DNA from: CAG-791 sp963593905
GTDB taxonomy: Bacteria; Bacillota; Clostridia; Lachnospirales; Lachnospiraceae
Length of the DNA stretch: 64,000 nucleotides
Direction: 5' to 3'
Assembly: GCA_963593905.1 (NCBI GenBank)
Contig: CAVBBL010000003.1
Location: forward strand, 1-64,000
Shown here: positions 35,369 to 45,144 of the stretch, piece by piece
Position numbering within the stretch: the first letter of the stretch is position 1
How the letters are laid out: each line of letters opens with the position of its first letter
Made by a program: the position numbers and the translations under genes
The notes under the pieces: generated by a model
Told to the model about the DNA's origin: nothing
The model's input: the letters and a program-made list of their open reading frames with translations, nothing else
Database searches by the model: none

Positions 35369-36220
35369 TTAATAAAATGCTACAACCGGCGTACCGACTT
35401 CGGTCTCCGGAAAAAGCTTATCCATATTGGCGAGGGGTACATTGATGCAGCCATGGGAGCCGCCGCTTTGATAAATCGTACCTCCGAATTTGGAACGCCA
35501 TGTGGCGTCATGAATACCTACGGAATTCCCAATATAAGGCATCCAGTAATTGACAAACGATTCATAATAGCCCGGATCGTTCTTTGGTTTACTGCTGATC
35601 AGCGTCTGATTACGGCTCTTGCCGCGCAAATAATATACACCTGCAGGGGAGCCGTTTCCCTGGGAAGTATTCCCCGTCACAATAGGGGATTCCAGTACAA
35701 GAGCACCGTTTTTATAGTAATAGAGAGTCTGATTCGTCATATCCAGCTCGATATAGGTCTTGCCGATACCATACTGGGGCACATGAACCTCCTGGCGCTG
35801 TTCCATCATAGCCTGCCAGAGATAGCTGTACTCGGTATCCTCATCCAGAAAACGCTTCGTCATGGTACCGCCTTCTACCACAACATCCTCTCCTCTTGTG
35901 GCATGGAAAATGAGCGTATCACTCTCCGGTCCGGGATAAAGCGCATCAAGACCGGAGAGGAATGCATCCACCTTCGCCTCATCCACCACATAATACTGGG
36001 TAGTGGGATCCAGATAGTAACTGCCGTCCGGATTCGTCACCATCATAGACATGGCAATAGGCTTTGTAATGGCATAATACTGACCATTGCCCAGATCATA
36101 GACAATGTTGCAATTAGGACCATCCGGCATCCCTTCCTGTGCAAAGACTGTTACAGTCGGATAAACTGCTGCGGAAAAAGTCAGCAGAACCCCCACTAAA
36201 ATTGCAGCAATCCTCTTCAT
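35369..36220 (-). CDS. Secreted L,D-transpeptidase (YkuD)
   Basis: A 283-residue exported protein with a signal peptide (about 1-27, ending VTVFAQ). The YkuD domain (about 155-283) holds the active-site signature SHGCINVP with Cys and His. Such enzymes make 3-3 cross-links in peptidoglycan or attach proteins to it. It lies 16 nt before serC and 31 nt after ilvB, so a cell-wall gene is embedded in an amino acid operon. The N-terminal 130 residues resemble no domain I can name with confidence. Confidence 0.9.
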   Translation of the reverse strand: MKRIAAILVGVLLTFSAAVYPTVTVFAQEGMPDGPNCNIVYDLGNGQYYAITKPIAMSMMVTNPDGSYYLDPTTQYYVVDEAKVDAFLSGLDALYPGPESDTLIFHATRGEDVVVEGGTMTKRFLDEDTEYSYLWQAMMEQRQEVHVPQYGIGKTYIELDMTNQTLYYYKNGALVLESPIVTGNTSQGNGSPAGVYYLRGKSRNQTLISSKPKNDPGYYESFVNYWMPYIGNSVGIHDATWRSKFGGTIYQSGGSHGCINVPLANMDKLFPETEVGTPVVAFY

Positions 36221-36251
36221 GATATCGTCCTCCCCATCAGAATTCCCTTAT

Positions 36252-37931
36252 CTATGACTGCTCTTGCAGATCGGAAGCATCAAACGCTTCTGCAATCGAT
36301 GCACCCGGAGATACCATCGGGAATACTTTATCATCATCATCAATGATGCAATCCAGCACCACCGGTCCCTCAGATGAAAGTGCTTCTTTAATGGCGCTCT
36401 CTAATTCCTGCGGAGTTTCCACCCGGATCCCGCGACAGCCAAGTCCCTCAGCGACCTTACAGAAATCCACTTTATCATGAAGAACCGTCTGGGAATATCT
36501 CTTTCCATAGTATAAAGTCTGCCATTGTCTTACCATGCCAAGTACATGATTGTCAATGACAACCTGAATGATGGGAATGTTATAGCGGCTGGCGGTCGCC
36601 AGTTCATTCATATTCATTCTGAAGCAGCCATCGCCGCCGATATTGATGACTGTTTTTTCCGGATGCGCAGTTTTGGCGCCGATGCAGGCGCCAAGTCCAT
36701 AGCCCATAGTGCCAAGGCCTCCGGATGTCAGGAATGTGCGGGGCTCTGAGAAAGTGTAAAATTGTGCGGCCCACATCTGATGCTGTCCCACGTCGGTGGT
36801 GATAATAGCCTTGCCCTGTGTCAGCTCGTCGATCTTGCTGATAATCAAAGGACAGGTCAGCTTGCTGTCATCACATACGAGAGGGAATTTCTTTTTATAC
36901 TCTGCAAGGTGCTCCAGCCACTGTGCATGACTGGTTTTCTCCACCATGGGATTTAAGGCTGTCAGCACTTCCTTCAGATCACCTACTATAGAGTGGTCAA
37001 CCTTTACGTTCTTATTGATCTCCGCCGCATCGATGTCAATCTGCAGGATTTTAGCTTTATCAGCGAACTTACTGGCATTTCCAGTGACACGGTCATCAAA
37101 TCGAGCTCCCAAAGCCACCAAAAGGTCGCATTCACAGACACCGTAGTTGCTGGTCTTGGTGCCATGCATGCCTACCATGCCGGTATAGTGACTGTCATGG
37201 CCGTCAAAAACGCCTTTTCCCATCAAGGTATCACATACAGCGGCATCCATGCGCTCTGCCAGTTCCCGCACCTGCTGCGAAGCGCCGGAAATCACAGCAC
37301 CGCCGCCCACATAGAGCATGGGACGCTTAGCCTCATTGAGCATCTCGGCTGCCTTTTCCAGATCCTGACTTGTAAAAGATGTCTTCTGCGGCAGTGTGAG
37401 CTGTGGACGCTGCCTTTCATATTCACACACGGCAGCGGTCACATCTTTAGTAATATCCACCAATACAGGACCCGGACGACCGGATCTGGCGATACGGAAG
37501 GCCTTACGGATGGTATCCGCCAGAATATTGATATCCTTGACAATATAGCCATGCTTGGTAATAGGCATCGTGATGCCGGCAATGTCTACCTCCTGGAAGG
37601 TGTCCTTGCCAAGCAACGGCAGATTAACATTGCAGGTGATAGCCACAATGGGCACGGAATCCATATAAGCGGTGGCAATGCCCGTCACCAGATTGGTAGC
37701 ACCGGGACCGCTGGTAGCCAGGCAAACGCCTACATTGCCGGTAGATCTGGCATAACCGTCTGCGGCATGGGCAGCCCCCTGCTCATGAGAGGTTAAGATG
37801 TGACGAATCTTATCCTGCTTATAAAGCGCATCATAAACATTTAAAATAGTACCGCCGGGATAACCGAATACGGTATCAACACCCTGTTCTTCCAGGCAGG
37901 CTACTACGATTTCTGCTCCTGTCAGCTGCAT
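36252..37931 (-). CDS. ilvB: Acetolactate synthase, large subunit
   Basis: A 559-residue TPP enzyme that condenses two pyruvates to 2-acetolactate (or with 2-ketobutyrate), the first common step to Val, Leu and Ile. The catalytic Glu is in HEQGAAHAADGYAR, and the TPP/Mg motif is GGDGCFRMNMNELATASRYN. The small regulatory subunit (ilvN/ilvH) is not in the window. It starts 12 nt after ilvD. Confidence 0.95.
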   Translation of the reverse strand: MQLTGAEIVVACLEEQGVDTVFGYPGGTILNVYDALYKQDKIRHILTSHEQGAAHAADGYARSTGNVGVCLATSGPGATNLVTGIATAYMDSVPIVAITCNVNLPLLGKDTFQEVDIAGITMPITKHGYIVKDINILADTIRKAFRIARSGRPGPVLVDITKDVTAAVCEYERQRPQLTLPQKTSFTSQDLEKAAEMLNEAKRPMLYVGGGAVISGASQQVRELAERMDAAVCDTLMGKGVFDGHDSHYTGMVGMHGTKTSNYGVCECDLLVALGARFDDRVTGNASKFADKAKILQIDIDAAEINKNVKVDHSIVGDLKEVLTALNPMVEKTSHAQWLEHLAEYKKKFPLVCDDSKLTCPLIISKIDELTQGKAIITTDVGQHQMWAAQFYTFSEPRTFLTSGGLGTMGYGLGACIGAKTAHPEKTVINIGGDGCFRMNMNELATASRYNIPIIQVVIDNHVLGMVRQWQTLYYGKRYSQTVLHDKVDFCKVAEGLGCRGIRVETPQELESAIKEALSSEGPVVLDCIIDDDDKVFPMVSPGASIAEAFDASDLQEQS

Positions 37932-37943
37932 GCGTTTTTCCTC

Positions 37944-39620
37944 CTATTGCTGTTCCTTTGGCAGTTCCAGGATAGCACCCCTGTTTCCGCTGGTTACCAA
38001 TGCACAGTAGCGATGGAGATAGCCATCTGTCACCTTGGGCTGACGAGGCTTCCAGGCTGCTCTTCTGGCTGCCAGTTCTTCGTCGGAGACCTTCAGTTCC
38101 AGCTTATTGGCAGGAATATCAATGGAAATGATATCTCCCTCCTGTACTAATGCAATGGGGCCGCCAACAGCAGCTTCCGGAGAAACATGTCCGATGGAAG
38201 CACCTCTGGAAGCACCGGAGAATCGTCCGTCTGTAATCAGAGCAACGCTGGAACCAAGTCCCATGCCTGCAATGGCAGAGGTGGGATTGAGCATTTCTCT
38301 CATACCGGGACCGCCCTTAGGACCTTCATAGCGGATGACCACTACATCTCCTGCTACGATCTTGCCACCGGTGATTGCCGCAATAGCGTCCTCCTCGCAG
38401 TCAAATACCCGAGCCGGTCCTTCATGCACCATCATCTCCGGCACCACTGCACTGCGCTTTACCACACCGGTATCCGGTGCCAGATTACCCTTTAAGACAG
38501 CAATGCCGCCGGTCTGACTGTAAGGATTATCGATAGGACGAATCGTCTCAGGATCCAGATTAACGCAGTCTTTGATATTCTCTCCTACGGTCTTTCCGGT
38601 AACAGTAGGAAGATCCAAATGAAGAAGATTCTTCTTTGATAACTCATTCATGACAGCATAGACGCCGCCTGCCTCATTTAAGTCCTCCATATAGGTGGCA
38701 CCCGCAGGAGCCAGATGGCAGAGGTTCGGTGTGCGGTCAGAAATCTCGTTTGCAATCTCCATGTTGATTTCAATGCCGGCCTCATGGGCAATAGCAGGCA
38801 GATGCAGCATGGTATTGGTGGAGCAGCCAAGAGCCATATCCACAGTCAGAGCGTTCTCAAAGGCTTCCTTTGTCATGATATCTCTGGGACGAACATTGTC
38901 GCGCACCAGATCCATGATCTTCATGCCGGCATGTTTAGCCAAACGGATTCTTGCTGAATAGACAGCAGGGATCGTGCCATTGCCCTTAAGACCCATGCCA
39001 ATGGCTTCGGTCAGGCAGTTCATGGAATTAGCAGTATACATACCGGAACAGGAGCCGCAGGTAGGGCAAACCTTTTCTTCGTATTCGCACAGCTGCTCCA
39101 TGGTCATCGTGCCCGCTGCAACAGAGCCTACTGCCTCAAACATAGAGGAAAGGCTCCTCTTTCTGCCCTCTACGCGGCCGGCCAGCATAGGACCGCCGGA
39201 CACGAAAACTGTGGGGATGTTCAGTCTGGCTGCTGCCATCAGAAGCCCCGGAACATTCTTATCACAGTTGGGAATCATCACCAGGCCGTCAAAACCATGG
39301 GCTCTGGCCATACATTCTGTAGAGTCGGCGATCAAATCTCTTGTCACCAGAGAATACTTCATGCCTATATGTCCCATGGCGATACCGTCACATACGGCAA
39401 TAGCCGGGAACACCACTGGCATACCGCCGGCCATAGCTACACCGATCTTGACAGCCTCTGTGATTTTATCCAGATTCATGTGTCCGGGAACAATCTCATT
39501 ATAGGAGCTGACAATGCCGATCATAGGGCGTCTGCGCTCCTCCTCGGTGTAGCCGAGTGCATTGAATAAGCTTCGATGCGGTGCCTGGGAGACACCTGTT
39601 TTTACGGAATCACTGTTCAT
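37944..39620 (-). CDS. ilvD: Dihydroxy-acid dehydratase
   Basis: A 558-residue iron-sulfur enzyme that dehydrates dihydroxy-isovalerate and dihydroxy-methylvalerate to the 2-keto acids of Val and Ile. The cluster cysteines are visible in IPNCDKNVPG and CPTCGSCSGMYTANSM. Length is typical. It lies between leuB (28 nt) and ilvB (12 nt). Confidence 0.97.
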   Translation of the reverse strand: MNSDSVKTGVSQAPHRSLFNALGYTEEERRRPMIGIVSSYNEIVPGHMNLDKITEAVKIGVAMAGGMPVVFPAIAVCDGIAMGHIGMKYSLVTRDLIADSTECMARAHGFDGLVMIPNCDKNVPGLLMAAARLNIPTVFVSGGPMLAGRVEGRKRSLSSMFEAVGSVAAGTMTMEQLCEYEEKVCPTCGSCSGMYTANSMNCLTEAIGMGLKGNGTIPAVYSARIRLAKHAGMKIMDLVRDNVRPRDIMTKEAFENALTVDMALGCSTNTMLHLPAIAHEAGIEINMEIANEISDRTPNLCHLAPAGATYMEDLNEAGGVYAVMNELSKKNLLHLDLPTVTGKTVGENIKDCVNLDPETIRPIDNPYSQTGGIAVLKGNLAPDTGVVKRSAVVPEMMVHEGPARVFDCEEDAIAAITGGKIVAGDVVVIRYEGPKGGPGMREMLNPTSAIAGMGLGSSVALITDGRFSGASRGASIGHVSPEAAVGGPIALVQEGDIISIDIPANKLELKVSDEELAARRAAWKPRQPKVTDGYLHRYCALVTSGNRGAILELPKEQQ

Positions 39621-39648
39621 ACCTAACCTCCTGTATCACTGCTGCCTG

Positions 39649-40740
39649 TCAAATTCTCGCTGCGATGGCATCACCCATTTGCGTGCAGCTTACTTTGGTC
39701 ACGCCCTCTTCGCCGCCTCTTAAAAGATCTGTAGTGCGTATACCGTCGGAAAGCGCTTTCTGCACAGCATCCTCAATAGACTTTGCTTCTTCCTCAAGGG
39801 AGAAGGAATACCGCAACATCATGGCTGCAGAAAGAATGGTGGCAATGGGATTGGCAATATTCTTCCCTGCAATATCCGGTGCAGAACCATGGCTGGGCTC
39901 ATACAGGCCAAAGCTGGTCTCATTTAAGGAGGCAGAGGAGAGCATGCCGATGGATCCGGTGATCATGCTGGCTTCATCAGAAAGGATATCTCCAAACATG
40001 TTGCCGGTGACAATGACATCGAACTGCTCCGGATCCTTTACCAGCTGCATCGCGCAATTGTCTACCAGCATGTGGCTTAATGTCACCTCCGGATAGTCGG
40101 CAGACACCTCTGTCACTACCTTTTTCCAGAGTCGGGAAGTATCCAGTACGTTGGACTTATCTACGCTGGTGACATGCTTTCCTCTCTTCATAGCAATCTC
40201 AAAGGCAGTCTTTGCAATGCGGCGAATCTCATTTTCATTATAAACAGCAGTATCCACAGCGGTGATAAGACCATCCTTCTCCTCAGTATGGCGTGCACCA
40301 AAGTACAGACCGCCGGTGAGCTCACGGACAATGACCAGATCAAAGGAACGGCCGCCTTCTTTGGCTGCCAGCGGGCAGGAATCTGCCAACTCCTTGAAAA
40401 GATAAGCAGGTCGAAGATTCGCATAAAGTCCAAGTGCCTTGCGAAGCTTTAACAGGCCGGCTTCCGGACGCTTCTCCGGTGGTAACTGATACCAGGGAGA
40501 GGTGGCCGCATCGCCGCCGATACTGCCCATTAATACAGCATCACTGTTCTTGGCAATCTCAATGGTCTCGTCTGTCAGCGGTACACCGTTAACATCAATG
40601 GACGCTCCGCCCATCAGGATGTCCTTGTACTCAATGGTATGGCCGTATTTTTTGCAGACCACATCCAGCACCTTTCTGGCCTCTGCTACGATTTCCGGTC
40701 CAATGCCGTCTCCGGCTATGCAGGCAATATTCAGATTCAT
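39649..40740 (-). CDS. leuB: 3-isopropylmalate dehydrogenase
   Basis: A 363-residue NAD enzyme of leucine synthesis, oxidising and decarboxylating 3-isopropylmalate. Family motifs include GDGIGPEIV, VRELTGGLYFG and the signature NMFGDILSDEASMITGS. The ATG at 40740 is preferred; a TTG three codons upstream lies too close to GGGAGGAG. leuA, leuC and leuD are not in the window. It begins a leuB-ilvD-ilvB-ykuD-serC-serA series with gaps of at most 31 nt. Confidence 0.96.
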   Translation of the reverse strand: MNLNIACIAGDGIGPEIVAEARKVLDVVCKKYGHTIEYKDILMGGASIDVNGVPLTDETIEIAKNSDAVLMGSIGGDAATSPWYQLPPEKRPEAGLLKLRKALGLYANLRPAYLFKELADSCPLAAKEGGRSFDLVIVRELTGGLYFGARHTEEKDGLITAVDTAVYNENEIRRIAKTAFEIAMKRGKHVTSVDKSNVLDTSRLWKKVVTEVSADYPEVTLSHMLVDNCAMQLVKDPEQFDVIVTGNMFGDILSDEASMITGSIGMLSSASLNETSFGLYEPSHGSAPDIAGKNIANPIATILSAAMMLRYSFSLEEEAKSIEDAVQKALSDGIRTTDLLRGGEEGVTKVSCTQMGDAIAARI

Positions 40741-40777
40741 TTCTTTCAAACTCCTCCCTCATCGCAATATAAAAGCA

Positions 40778-40803
40778 GGAAGGCCGGTCAACCCGCGCCT
40801 TCC
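40778..40803 (-). terminator. Possible weak terminator between yajC and leuB
   Basis: GGAAGGC/GCCTTCC 7-bp stem with 12-nt loop; the following minus-strand bases TGCTTTTAT are only partly T-rich. It could also be an attenuator. Confidence 0.35.
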
Positions 40804-40848
40804 TCTCTCGTCGGTTTCTTAGTCTGTGCGGCAGACCCGCGGTAATTC

Positions 40849-41214
40849 TTACTTTTTTTCTTTCTTATCCTTCTTGTCGTCTGCGGCGCCCTCTACGGCA
40901 TCCTCAGGCTTCTCGATCTGCACGATAGCTTCCCTCTGCATAGGGATACGGCAGTTGCGGTTATTACCGAACTCTACGATCACAGTATCCTCTGTCATAT
41001 CGATCACAATGCCATAAAATCCTGCAGTGGTCAGAACGCTGTCTCCCACAGCCAGAGTAGAGAGCATATTCTCTTTATTCTGCTTTTCTTTTCTCTGGGG
41101 ACGAATCAGGAAGAAATAGAAAAAAGCGACCAGGGCAACGATGTAAATGATGGAAACCATTCCCATGCTGCCTGTGGAACTGCCGGATGTCAGCATCATA
41201 CCTGTTAAATTCAT
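40849..41214 (-). CDS. yajC: Preprotein translocase subunit YajC
   Basis: A 121-residue protein with one N-terminal transmembrane helix (about 18-40) ending in the family motif FFLIRPQRKEK. The cytoplasmic part is SH3-like (STLAVGDSVLTTAGFYGIV), with a highly charged Lys/Asp tail. It belongs to the SecDF-YajC group that assists Sec export. tgt lies 210 nt upstream, the usual tgt-yajC pairing. Confidence 0.95.
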   Translation of the reverse strand: MNLTGMMLTSGSSTGSMGMVSIIYIVALVAFFYFFLIRPQRKEKQNKENMLSTLAVGDSVLTTAGFYGIVIDMTEDTVIVEFGNNRNCRIPMQREAIVQIEKPEDAVEGAADDKKDKKEKK

Positions 41215-41424
41215 GTCGGTGAATCCTCCTTCAATATGGATCTTTTATTCTGCAAAAACTAAGCAATATCATACAACACTGCAATGACTTTTTACAAGAG
41301 CAATATTCATTGTCACCCTCATGTGTCAGGATTATGGTAACAACAAAGACGTCGTCCACTGCCCTGAAGGGCACCTATACAGACAAGCGAAGGCAGCGCA
41401 GAATGTGTACAATAATGCAACGTT

Positions 41425-42561
41425 TTATTGAGGTTCCTGTGCCAGAGCTTCCAGCTTTTGTACTCTGTATTGCTCAAATCTGCCTTCATCTAAGGCATCT
41501 CGAATCTCCTGCATAAGAGAGTTATAAAAATACAGATTATGCATAACACAGAAGCGAAGGCCAAGAGCCTCTCCTGCCTTATGAAGATGGCGGATATAGG
41601 CTCTGGAATAGCCGGCCCTGCATACAGGACAGCCGCATTGCTCATCAATGGGACGATCATCCGTCTCATACCGGGCATTGCGAATTCTGAGTGTACCGTG
41701 ATTGGTATACAGATTGCCGTGGCGTCCGTTGCGGCTGGGATATACGCAGTCAAAGAAGTCAATGCCTCTGGCTACTCCTTCTATGATATTTTCCGGCGTT
41801 CCCACGCCCATTAAGTAGGTGGGTTTATTCTTCGGCAGATAGGGTGTGGTATTCTCTATGACAGAATACATCTCTTCGTGCGTCTCCCCCACCGCCAGAC
41901 CGCCGATGGCGTAGCCGTCTAAATCCATTTCTGCGATTCGCTTGGCGTGATCCGTGCGTATATCCTGATAAACAGCCCCTTGATTGATGCCGAATAAAAG
42001 CTGATGGTGATTGATCGTCTCTTCCAGACCGTTCAAACGCTGCATCTCCGCTTTGCATCTGGCAAGCCAACGGGTGGTACGCGCCACGGAATCCTCCACA
42101 TATTTTTTATCCGCATGACTGGGAGCACACTCGTCAAAAGCCATGGCAATGGTGGAGGCTAAGTGGGATTGTATCTGCATACTTTCCTCCGGTCCCATAA
42201 AAATTTTCCGACCGTCCACATGAGAATGGAAGGTTACCCCTTCCTCCTTGATTCGACGCAGCTGTGCCAAAGAAAAGACCTGAAATCCGCCGGAATCAGT
42301 GAGGATTGGCTTATTCCATTTCATAAAGTGATGAAGTCCACCCATCTTATAAACCACTTCATCTCCGGGGCGCACATGGAGATGATAGGTATTGCAAAGA
42401 GCCACCTGCGTGTCAATGGAATTAAGGTCCGAAGCGCTGAGTCCGCCCTTGATGGCAGCCGCCGTTGCTACATTCATAAAAACAGGCGTCTGGATGACGC
42501 CATGTACTGTGGTCATTCTGGCACGTTTTGCCATGCCTTCCTGCTTTAATAATTCATACAT
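41425..42561 (-). CDS. tgt: tRNA-guanine transglycosylase
   Basis: A 378-residue TIM-barrel enzyme that exchanges G34 for preQ1 in tRNAs with GUN anticodons (queuosine pathway). It shows LTDSGGFQVFSL, the nucleophile Asp in RGIDFFDCVYPSRNGRHG, and the zinc ligands CGCPVC with a later His. Full length. The queA gene often beside it is not seen in the window. Confidence 0.97.
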   Translation of the reverse strand: MYELLKQEGMAKRARMTTVHGVIQTPVFMNVATAAAIKGGLSASDLNSIDTQVALCNTYHLHVRPGDEVVYKMGGLHHFMKWNKPILTDSGGFQVFSLAQLRRIKEEGVTFHSHVDGRKIFMGPEESMQIQSHLASTIAMAFDECAPSHADKKYVEDSVARTTRWLARCKAEMQRLNGLEETINHHQLLFGINQGAVYQDIRTDHAKRIAEMDLDGYAIGGLAVGETHEEMYSVIENTTPYLPKNKPTYLMGVGTPENIIEGVARGIDFFDCVYPSRNGRHGNLYTNHGTLRIRNARYETDDRPIDEQCGCPVCRAGYSRAYIRHLHKAGEALGLRFCVMHNLYFYNSLMQEIRDALDEGRFEQYRVQKLEALAQEPQ

Positions 42562-42689
42562 TACATAAATCCCTTACTAAATCTGATTCTTATTTGTTTG
42601 TTAAAAATATTTTTGCTCCAGGATACTGGGATACCGGTTTTTTTCTGCACTTTGTGCTCCCGATATCCTCAAAGCACTTAGGGAATGGT

Positions 42690-43796
42690 TTATTTTCCCG
42701 TATAGAAAGAAATCACTCCATCAGCCCTTGCACTCATGTTCACCAGCATGGCATCCAGGATCGTCATAGCGGCCATACACTCTGCCACCACCACAGCTCT
42801 TGGTACGATCACCGGATCATGTCTTCCGTGGATGGTCAGCGTTCTGGCCTCCCCTGTCTGATCTACTGTATCCTGCTCTCTGAAAACAGAGGGCGTAGGC
42901 TTTACAGAAAGTCGCAGAAGAATATCGGATCCGTCAGAAATGCCTCCGAGAATTCCTCCCGCGTGATTCGTTTTTTTCGCAATGCCGCCTTTGCCGTCCG
43001 GCAAAAAGGCATCATTATTTTCAGATCCTTTTGCCTTTGCTGCCGCTGTGCCGTCTCCGATCTCTACAGCCTTTACAGCACCAATGGACATCATTGCCTG
43101 GGCAAGACGCGCATCTAACTTATCAAAAACCGGATCTCCGATACCCGCAGGCACGCCATGAATGCAGCATGCAATGACACCGCCCACGGAATCCTTCTCT
43201 TCCATAGCTTTGTGCAGCCAGGCAGTCGCCTCCTGATCCGCTTTGGCATCCGGCATAGCTGTAGGCGTCCGTGTAATCAGGGAAGCATCAAAGGATGCCG
43301 GATCGATGACGACAGGTCCGATTGCCTCTGTGTAGGCCGTAATCTGTATTCCCATCTGTCCAAGCAGCTTGGCAGCAATGGCACCGCAGGCCACTCTGGC
43401 AGCAGTCTCTCGGCCGGAAGAACGACCGCCGCCCCGATAGTCCCGAAATCCATATTTGGCATCGAAACCGTAGTCCGCATGACCGGGGCGATAGCAGGTG
43501 GCCAGATCACCGTAATCACCGGAGCGCTGAGAGGTATTGCGGATCATCATGGAAATAGGCGTACCGGTCGTCTTTCCTTCAAAGACACCGGAAAGAATCT
43601 CTATCTGATCCGCCTCCTTTCGGGGCGTAGACAGACTGCTTTGTCCCGGCTTTCTCCTGTCCAGATAAGGCTGAACATCTGCTTCTGACAATTCCATTCC
43701 TGCAGGAAATCCGTCCAGAACAGCGCCCAGTGCCGGACCGTGGGATTCTCCCCAGGTAGTCATTTTAAGTATTGTTCCAAAGGATGAACCTGCCAT
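42690..43796 (-). CDS. aroC: Chorismate synthase
   Basis: A 368-residue FMN-dependent enzyme that makes chorismate from EPSP, the last shikimate step and the source for TrpE. Family signatures include TWGESHGPALG near 13-23, YRGGGRSSGRETAARVA near 118-134 and RHDPVIVPRAV near 328-338. The start lies 2 nt after the stop of the lactonase-like gene, whose end holds the RBS, so the two are cotranscribed. Confidence 0.97.
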   Translation of the reverse strand: MAGSSFGTILKMTTWGESHGPALGAVLDGFPAGMELSEADVQPYLDRRKPGQSSLSTPRKEADQIEILSGVFEGKTTGTPISMMIRNTSQRSGDYGDLATCYRPGHADYGFDAKYGFRDYRGGGRSSGRETAARVACGAIAAKLLGQMGIQITAYTEAIGPVVIDPASFDASLITRTPTAMPDAKADQEATAWLHKAMEEKDSVGGVIACCIHGVPAGIGDPVFDKLDARLAQAMMSIGAVKAVEIGDGTAAAKAKGSENNDAFLPDGKGGIAKKTNHAGGILGGISDGSDILLRLSVKPTPSVFREQDTVDQTGEARTLTIHGRHDPVIVPRAVVVAECMAAMTILDAMLVNMSARADGVISFYTGK

Positions 43797-43798
43797 GA

Positions 43799-44887
43799 CT
43801 AAATCCTCCGGAAAACAATGCAGTTGGGCTGAGAAACTTTCATTTCTTTGCCCTTCATGACCAGAAGGCCGTTATACAAATCAGCAGTGAAAAAGGTCAT
43901 GGTATTGGACTCATGGTTTAGTGATACCAGATGTCTGTTGTCCGGGAAGAGATCGGCATCCTTGGGATAATTGCCGCTGATGGGCAGGCAGAAGCTCTTA
44001 GTCAGAAGTCCGCTCTCCTCATCAGCAGAAAAAACTGTGACAGTATTATCACCGGCGTTGCTGGTGATCAGGTAACGATAATCGGATGAAAAATTAAGGG
44101 CGCTGGCCGCAGATCCTCCTGCGTGTTTGTCATTCATGGTGGGCACAGTCTGAATCTTCTCAAATTCCGGTGCACCATCGATTTCCTGATAGGAGTAGAC
44201 ATCTATGCAATTTTTCAATTCATGAACAATATAGAGGTATCTGCCGTCGTTATTAAAAGCCAGATGCCGGGGTGCAGACTCCAGTTCACTGTGAATAATA
44301 TCCACATGTGCAATAGTGCCGTGCTTATCGTCAAAGCGATAGACTTTGACATGATCCATACCGAGATCTGTGGCCAACAGATAGTGATTGTCTCTGGTCA
44401 TTTTGACGCACTGTACGTGGGGACGGAAATTGCGCTCTGCGATGGAGCCCATGCCCTTGTGATAGACTTCATCCGTGATCTCTCCCACGCTGCCGTCCTC
44501 TCCCAGACGCAGCACGGTGATCTTGCCGTCATGATAGCCGCCTACAAAAAGCCAGGAATCTGTATAATCTGTGGAGAGATGGGAACCTCGCATGCCGTTT
44601 ATAAAACCGTGATTAATAAAGGTCAGCATACCGTCCGCCTCTATGCGGAAGCTGTCAATGCCAAAATCCGTAATAGCATAGAGATATTTATGATTGTGGG
44701 AAAGCGTCAGATAGGAGGAATTGGTAATTTCAATCTGGCCCTTCTCTGTAAGACTTCCCTCTTCCATATCCACATCATAGATATGAATACCGAAATGATC
44801 TCCCCGATTCATTGTATAGCAGGAAACATATGCCACATACTTCTCTGCCCCTGTCTTTTCTTTCTGTTCTTTTTTCTGGTCTGCCAT
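43799..44887 (-). CDS. Lactonase-family beta-propeller (6-phosphogluconolactonase-like)
   Basis: A 362-residue seven-bladed beta-propeller of the YbhE/lactonase family. Repeated blades carry motifs such as YLTLSHNHKYLYA, HPHVQC-like RPHVQCVK, ESAPRHLAFNNDGRYLY and YPKDADLFPDNRHLVSLN. Members hydrolyse 6-phosphogluconolactone, but some act on other lactones. No signal peptide. It is the first gene of a pair with aroC; no oxidative pentose-phosphate gene is next to it. Confidence 0.85.
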   Translation of the reverse strand: MADQKKEQKEKTGAEKYVAYVSCYTMNRGDHFGIHIYDVDMEEGSLTEKGQIEITNSSYLTLSHNHKYLYAITDFGIDSFRIEADGMLTFINHGFINGMRGSHLSTDYTDSWLFVGGYHDGKITVLRLGEDGSVGEITDEVYHKGMGSIAERNFRPHVQCVKMTRDNHYLLATDLGMDHVKVYRFDDKHGTIAHVDIIHSELESAPRHLAFNNDGRYLYIVHELKNCIDVYSYQEIDGAPEFEKIQTVPTMNDKHAGGSAASALNFSSDYRYLITSNAGDNTVTVFSADEESGLLTKSFCLPISGNYPKDADLFPDNRHLVSLNHESNTMTFFTADLYNGLLVMKGKEMKVSQPNCIVFRRI

Positions 44888-44938
44888 AAGCGCCGCCTCC
44901 GATTATCCCCATTATATTTTTGAAAAAGAACCCGAAAA

Positions 44939-44958
44939 TGTCTGCAACAAGTCAGACA
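44939..44958. other. Small hairpin upstream of the lactonase gene
   Basis: TGTCTG-(8 nt)-CAGACA. It lies between the lactonase start and a divergent regulator region. No clear T-run; it may be in the 5' UTR. Confidence 0.35.
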
Positions 44959-45025
44959 TCTCTTTAGTAGTTTAGCATACTATGCCTATTTTTGTGAATG
45001 TTTTACAAAAATCTTTCCGAAATGA

Positions 45026-45053
45026 TTGACATTCTTATATGTGTCTGTATAAT
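45026..45053 (+). promoter_or_regulatory. Promoter of the XRE-cupin gene and perhaps pot genes
   Basis: Perfect TTGACA (45026-45031) and perfect TATAAT (45048-45053), 16-nt spacer. It leaves an unusually long 5' UTR of about 275 nt filled by the composite leader repeat. Confidence 0.9.
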
Positions 45054-45144
45054 AAGGCGTGTTTGTTTAGTAAAAATAAACCAAGGGTTTAAAAATAATA
45101 AATTTTTTACCAGGATTTTACGTAATAAAACCGCTCACGCAATC

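Noticed and set aside
36993..37796. Long open frame antisense to ilvB
   Set aside because: It shadows a strong, complete ilvB and lacks an RBS and protein-like composition.
40741..40848. A second T-box or leader attenuator before leuB
   Set aside because: Neither strand shows the GGTGGNACCGCG core or a clear antiterminator; only a weak hairpin is present.
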